In this document: piece after piece, positions 31,861-33,947 of the stretch
How the letters are laid out: every line of letters begins with the position of its first letter
Numbering within the stretch: position 1 is the first letter of the stretch
Source of the DNA: Spirochaetota bacterium
GTDB taxonomy: Bacteria > Spirochaetota > UBA4802 > JAFGJZ01
DNA length: 33,947 nt
Direction: 5' to 3'
Assembly (NCBI GenBank): GCA_016928815.1
Contig: JAFGJZ010000071.1
Span: 1 to 33,947, forward strand
Notes under the pieces: generated by a model
What the model saw: only the letters and a program-made list of their open reading frames with translations
The model's database searches: none
Told to the model about the DNA's origin: nothing
Translations under genes and position numbers: made by a program

Positions 31861-32988
31861 TCAGCTGTTCAGATAATCAGGAGTCAGATTTTTTCTTTTA
31901 AATTCAGAAGGATTCATCCCAGTATTCTTTTTAAATGCAACATTAAAAGCCGTTTTGCTGTTAAAACCTGCATCAAGAAGTATCTGTAATATATTCCTTT
32001 TCTCTGAGTGGTCGAGAAGATATTTTATTGATTCTTTTACACGGTAACTGTTTATGTAGTCATAAAAATTCTGGCCGTATGATTCATTAAGTACTTTCGA
32101 TAAATGTCTTTCAGGTATGGAAGCTTTTTTTGCAAGAGCTGTAATGGAAAGTTCAGGCTCAAGGTAAAGTTTTTCCTTCTGCATGATCTCTTCGAGCTGT
32201 TTTTTATATGATATTTTCTGGTCCTCTGAAAGTTTATGTTTCTGCGTTGATGTAATCTGCGGTGTATTTATGAAAACCTCGGGAGACAGCCAGCCGCGGA
32301 TAACAATATAGCATGTAATGAGAAACAGCATTGGATTAGTCAGATTGATGGTTTCCCATGTTCTGCCTGATAATATGAATGAACCGTATTGGATTACGGC
32401 CGAAAACCAGAGCAGTGAAAAAGAAAAAACAACAAACTGAAGCCATTTCAGGTTTTTATTTTCAATTGAAGAATAATATTCACGCAGCTGCATTGAATAT
32501 TTATTCAACCGGTGGAGAATATAGACAATATAGCTGATATTCATGACAAGTGTAATCAGTATGAGTACTACAACCAGTTTATACGGATATACTGAATATT
32601 TCATCAGCATTTCCTTTTTTATGTTCATCGGGTACTGGTAATATATGACATACATTACAACACCGTATGCCAGCATTGGTATTGTATGCAGAAGATATAT
32701 CGGCCGTAATTTGAATGATGGCGTAATCATGGAAAGAACATAAAACAGCAGAGCCATTCCCCAGATTTTTGTAATCATGTGCGGAATAAAGAAAAATAAT
32801 GTCAGATGATCTACCGACCACATGTAATATCTTCCAATCAGGGCGTCAATTATACCGAATGACTGAATGATAAGAAAGAATGCAAGATAACGGCTGCCCC
32901 TTTTATTTTTACCTGAAAGAAAAAGTACTGCTGCAAGCATGAAAAGCTGGAAAATGGTAATGCAGTTAAAGATATCTACGAAAATCAT
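31861..32988 (-). CDS. Membrane-bound AraC-type transcriptional regulator
   Basis: A 375-residue protein. Residues 1-240 contain about seven hydrophobic segments (such as ITIFQLFMLAAVLFLSG, WGMALLFYVLSMI, LVVVLILITLVMNISYIVYIL). Residues about 265-370 form the AraC/XylS double helix-turn-helix (LSITALAKKASIPERHLSKVLNES, then ILQILLDAGFNSKTAFNVAFKKNTGMNPSEFKR). Such 7TM-AraC proteins sense a signal at the membrane and bind DNA on the cytoplasmic face. GGAGAA precedes the start. Its likely target is the adjacent ElbB-like gene or its own promoter; no operator can be pinpointed. Confidence 0.9.
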   Translation of the reverse strand: MIFVDIFNCITIFQLFMLAAVLFLSGKNKRGSRYLAFFLIIQSFGIIDALIGRYYMWSVDHLTLFFFIPHMITKIWGMALLFYVLSMITPSFKLRPIYLLHTIPMLAYGVVMYVIYYQYPMNIKKEMLMKYSVYPYKLVVVLILITLVMNISYIVYILHRLNKYSMQLREYYSSIENKNLKWLQFVVFSFSLLWFSAVIQYGSFILSGRTWETINLTNPMLFLITCYIVIRGWLSPEVFINTPQITSTQKHKLSEDQKISYKKQLEEIMQKEKLYLEPELSITALAKKASIPERHLSKVLNESYGQNFYDYINSYRVKESIKYLLDHSEKRNILQILLDAGFNSKTAFNVAFKKNTGMNPSEFKRKNLTPDYLNS

Positions 32989-33083
32989 ATAATTCTTCTC
33001 CGATAACTTTTATAATTGTTCTCTGACGTATGTAGATACGTCCTGCTAACTTCATGAAAAGTCAAGAATTATATTCAGTGTTG

Positions 33084-33174
33084 CAGCCCTCTAAATCCCG
33101 CTTCGACTAAGACAAATGAAAAACATTACATGCTCAGTGCAACGCCCAAAGGTAGACTTGAAAACTTAATGGTC
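33084..33174. repeat. Degenerate, interrupted CCCCCTAAATCCC repeat copy
   Basis: CAGCCCTCTAAATCCC at the left and CCCAAAGGTAGACTTGAAAA at the right match the two ends of the intact copy at 33180, but about 45 unrelated bases separate them. This looks like an insertion into an older copy. Confidence 0.5.
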
Positions 33175-33179
33175 AAGAC

Positions 33180-33219
33180 AGCCCCCTAAATCCCCCAAAG
33201 GGGGACTTGAAAACTTAAT
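33180..33219. repeat. CCCCCTAAATCCCCC repeat copy
   Basis: AGCCCCCTAAATCCCCC followed by AAAGGGGGACTTGAAAACTT. TCCCCC-AAA-GGGGGA makes an internal hairpin. It matches a common short dispersed bacterial repeat by its look. Confidence 0.75.
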
Positions 33220-33241
33220 AAGTATTAAATTTAAATAATAA

Positions 33242-33310
33242 GTGTCCAACAAAATGGTATCATAACACATTTTAGCTCCCCTGTGTGTCCAACTTTTAGG
33301 GGTCAGTTCA
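33242..33310. mobile_element. Possible relic of IS3/IS150-type insertion ends
   Basis: GTGTCCAACAAAATGG (33242-33257) and GTGTCCAACTTTTAGGGG (33285-33302, continuing TCAGTTCA) resemble terminal inverted repeats of IS150-group elements, whose ends read GTTGGAC... and TGAACTGACCCC.... They are in the same orientation, only 27 bases apart and there is no transposase, so at most this is a scar or hybrid end. Confidence 0.4.
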
Positions 33311-33340
33311 AAGTCCCCAGCTGGGGGATTTAGGGGGCAC
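33309..33340. repeat. Inverted CCCCCTAAATCCCCC repeat copy
   Basis: AAGTCCCC-AGCT-GGGGGATTTAGGGGGC is the reverse complement of the copy at 33180 apart from the loop (AGCT instead of AAA). Together the two copies flank the IS-like ends as an inverted pair. Confidence 0.75.
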
Positions 33341-33630
33341 TACATGCAGAACTTAATTCTTCGAATAGTACGAAAAAAACTATTGACAGTAATTATTAAA
33401 AATATAGTTTTCGGTTGAATTACTTCATGTGGAGGTTCATTATGAAAATAGCAATTATAATTCCGCGGATAATGACAGTCTGAGTTTAATAACAAGCAGT
33501 CAGTTTTAATCCTTCCTGTCTATTCCCCGGATAAAATCCATTTAAAAATATTTTGTATTGATTGTCCTGTTCGAATTTTTATTAAAATTTGACAAGGGTC
33601 AAGTGTGTTTAAAATTTATAAAGGAAATTT

Positions 33631-33947
33631 ATGAGTAACGTAAAAATAATTTCTTCCGCTAAAAGCTGGATAGAAAGTAATGCAGTCGCGCAGCTTGAAA
33701 AAACTGTGCAGCTGCAGGGTGTTGTACAGGCTGTAGGTCTGCCGGATCTTCATTTCGGTAAAGGTGTGCCTGTCGGTTCTGCTATTCTTGTCAAGGACAG
33801 GGTTTATCCTCATTTAACCGGAAATGACATAGGTTGCGGAATGGCATTTTTTAAAACAGATGTACTGATTAACAGATTTAAAGCCGATAAAGCTCAGAAA
33901 AAACTTAAAAGCATCAATGGGTTAATTTCTGTAGATCTTGAAGATGA
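33631..33947 (+). CDS. RtcB-family RNA ligase (partial, 5' end)
   Basis: The first 105 codons of a gene running off the window. GLPDLHFGKGVPVGSAI and LTGNDIGCGMAFF are the RtcB signatures; the Asp and Cys of DIGCGM coordinate the catalytic manganese ions. The spacing and the form (LPDLHFGKG rather than MPDVHLGKG) are closer to the release-factor-H-coupled subgroup (RtcB2) than to canonical RtcB. RtcB joins RNA 2',3'-cyclic phosphate and 5'-OH ends, in repair of cut tRNA or rRNA. AGGAA precedes the ATG by four bases. Confidence 0.9.
   Translation, partial: MSNVKIISSAKSWIESNAVAQLEKTVQLQGVVQAVGLPDLHFGKGVPVGSAILVKDRVYPHLTGNDIGCGMAFFKTDVLINRFKADKAQKKLKSINGLISVDLED

Larger units (their letters stand above)
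32989..33630. other. Repeat-rich intergenic region
   Basis: No gene is seen in these 642 bases. It contains copies of a CCCCCTAAATCCCCC element, two in the same orientation (one degenerate and interrupted) and one inverted, plus two sequences resembling IS3/IS150-type ends. The last 70 bases lead to the RtcB gene with TTGTATTGA- and TTGACAAG-like -35 candidates. Confidence 0.5.

Noticed and set aside
33616..33813. Minus-strand 65-residue frame
   Set aside because: Shadow of the RtcB-family gene on the + strand.
1..33947. tRNA, rRNA or riboswitch
   Set aside because: I saw no tRNA cloverleaf with CCA-type ends, no rRNA-like segment and no riboswitch consensus by eye; a covariance search would be needed to exclude small RNAs.

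Overview
The window comes from a low-GC (about 38-40% by eye) diderm (Gram-negative-type) bacterium. Six proteins carry lipoprotein or clear Sec signals, one gene encodes a POTRA plus beta-barrel outer-membrane protein ending in Phe, and there are WD40-like and TPR secreted proteins. A free-living or sediment spirochaete would fit the style (many lipoproteins, membrane AraC regulators, short intergenic minisatellites), but no ribosomal or other taxonomic marker is present, so this is inference only. TGA is used as an ordinary stop in many coupled gene pairs, so the genetic code is standard.

Layout. Bases 1-186 hold the tail of a + strand gene, followed by a beta-helix lipoprotein (308-2074). 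Facing it is a compact four-gene minus operon (3198 to 2087): two unknown proteins, a FeoC-like winged-helix protein with a Cys cluster, and a Nif11-domain protein. A lipoprotein gene at 3557-4654 is split by one in-frame TGA. Bases 4943-11236 form a tightly coupled seven-gene operon: PadR regulator, HAAS-domain membrane protein, POTRA/beta-barrel protein, periplasmic TPR protein, CcdA/SafE-type membrane protein with Cys pairs, NapH/CcoG-like membrane polyferredoxin, and a membrane-anchored glucodextranase-C-like/TPR protein. Its -10 box is covered by a palindromic operator. I consider it the best candidate for an undescribed system: an envelope-spanning redox module under PadR control.

At 11436-11732 lies a second, cysteine-poor FeoC-like paralogue. 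Its upstream region shares a conserved regulatory module (13-mer plus TTGACC at identical spacing) with the first FeoC/Nif11 operon. Next come a secreted unknown, an AMP nucleosidase-like enzyme and a YkgJ-type Cys-cluster protein.

Bases 22594 down to 14702 are a catabolic operon on the minus strand: LacI regulator, sugar-binding lipoprotein, two ABC permeases, a YicI-type GH31 alpha-xylosidase and a GH1 beta-glucosidase. The enzyme pair suggests uptake and cytoplasmic breakdown of xyloglucan-type oligosaccharides. A perfect LacI operator sits between the -35 and -10 boxes.

Bases 22874-29631 are accessory: a decapeptide-repeat membrane protein, three back-to-back microsatellites, a beta-propeller exported protein and a run of orphan small or secreted proteins. 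Bases 29734-33630 hold a bidirectional terminator, a lipoprotein, an ElbB-like protein unusually carrying a signal peptide, a membrane AraC-type regulator, and a repeat-rich spacer with possible IS3/IS150-type ends. The window ends inside an RtcB-family RNA ligase gene.
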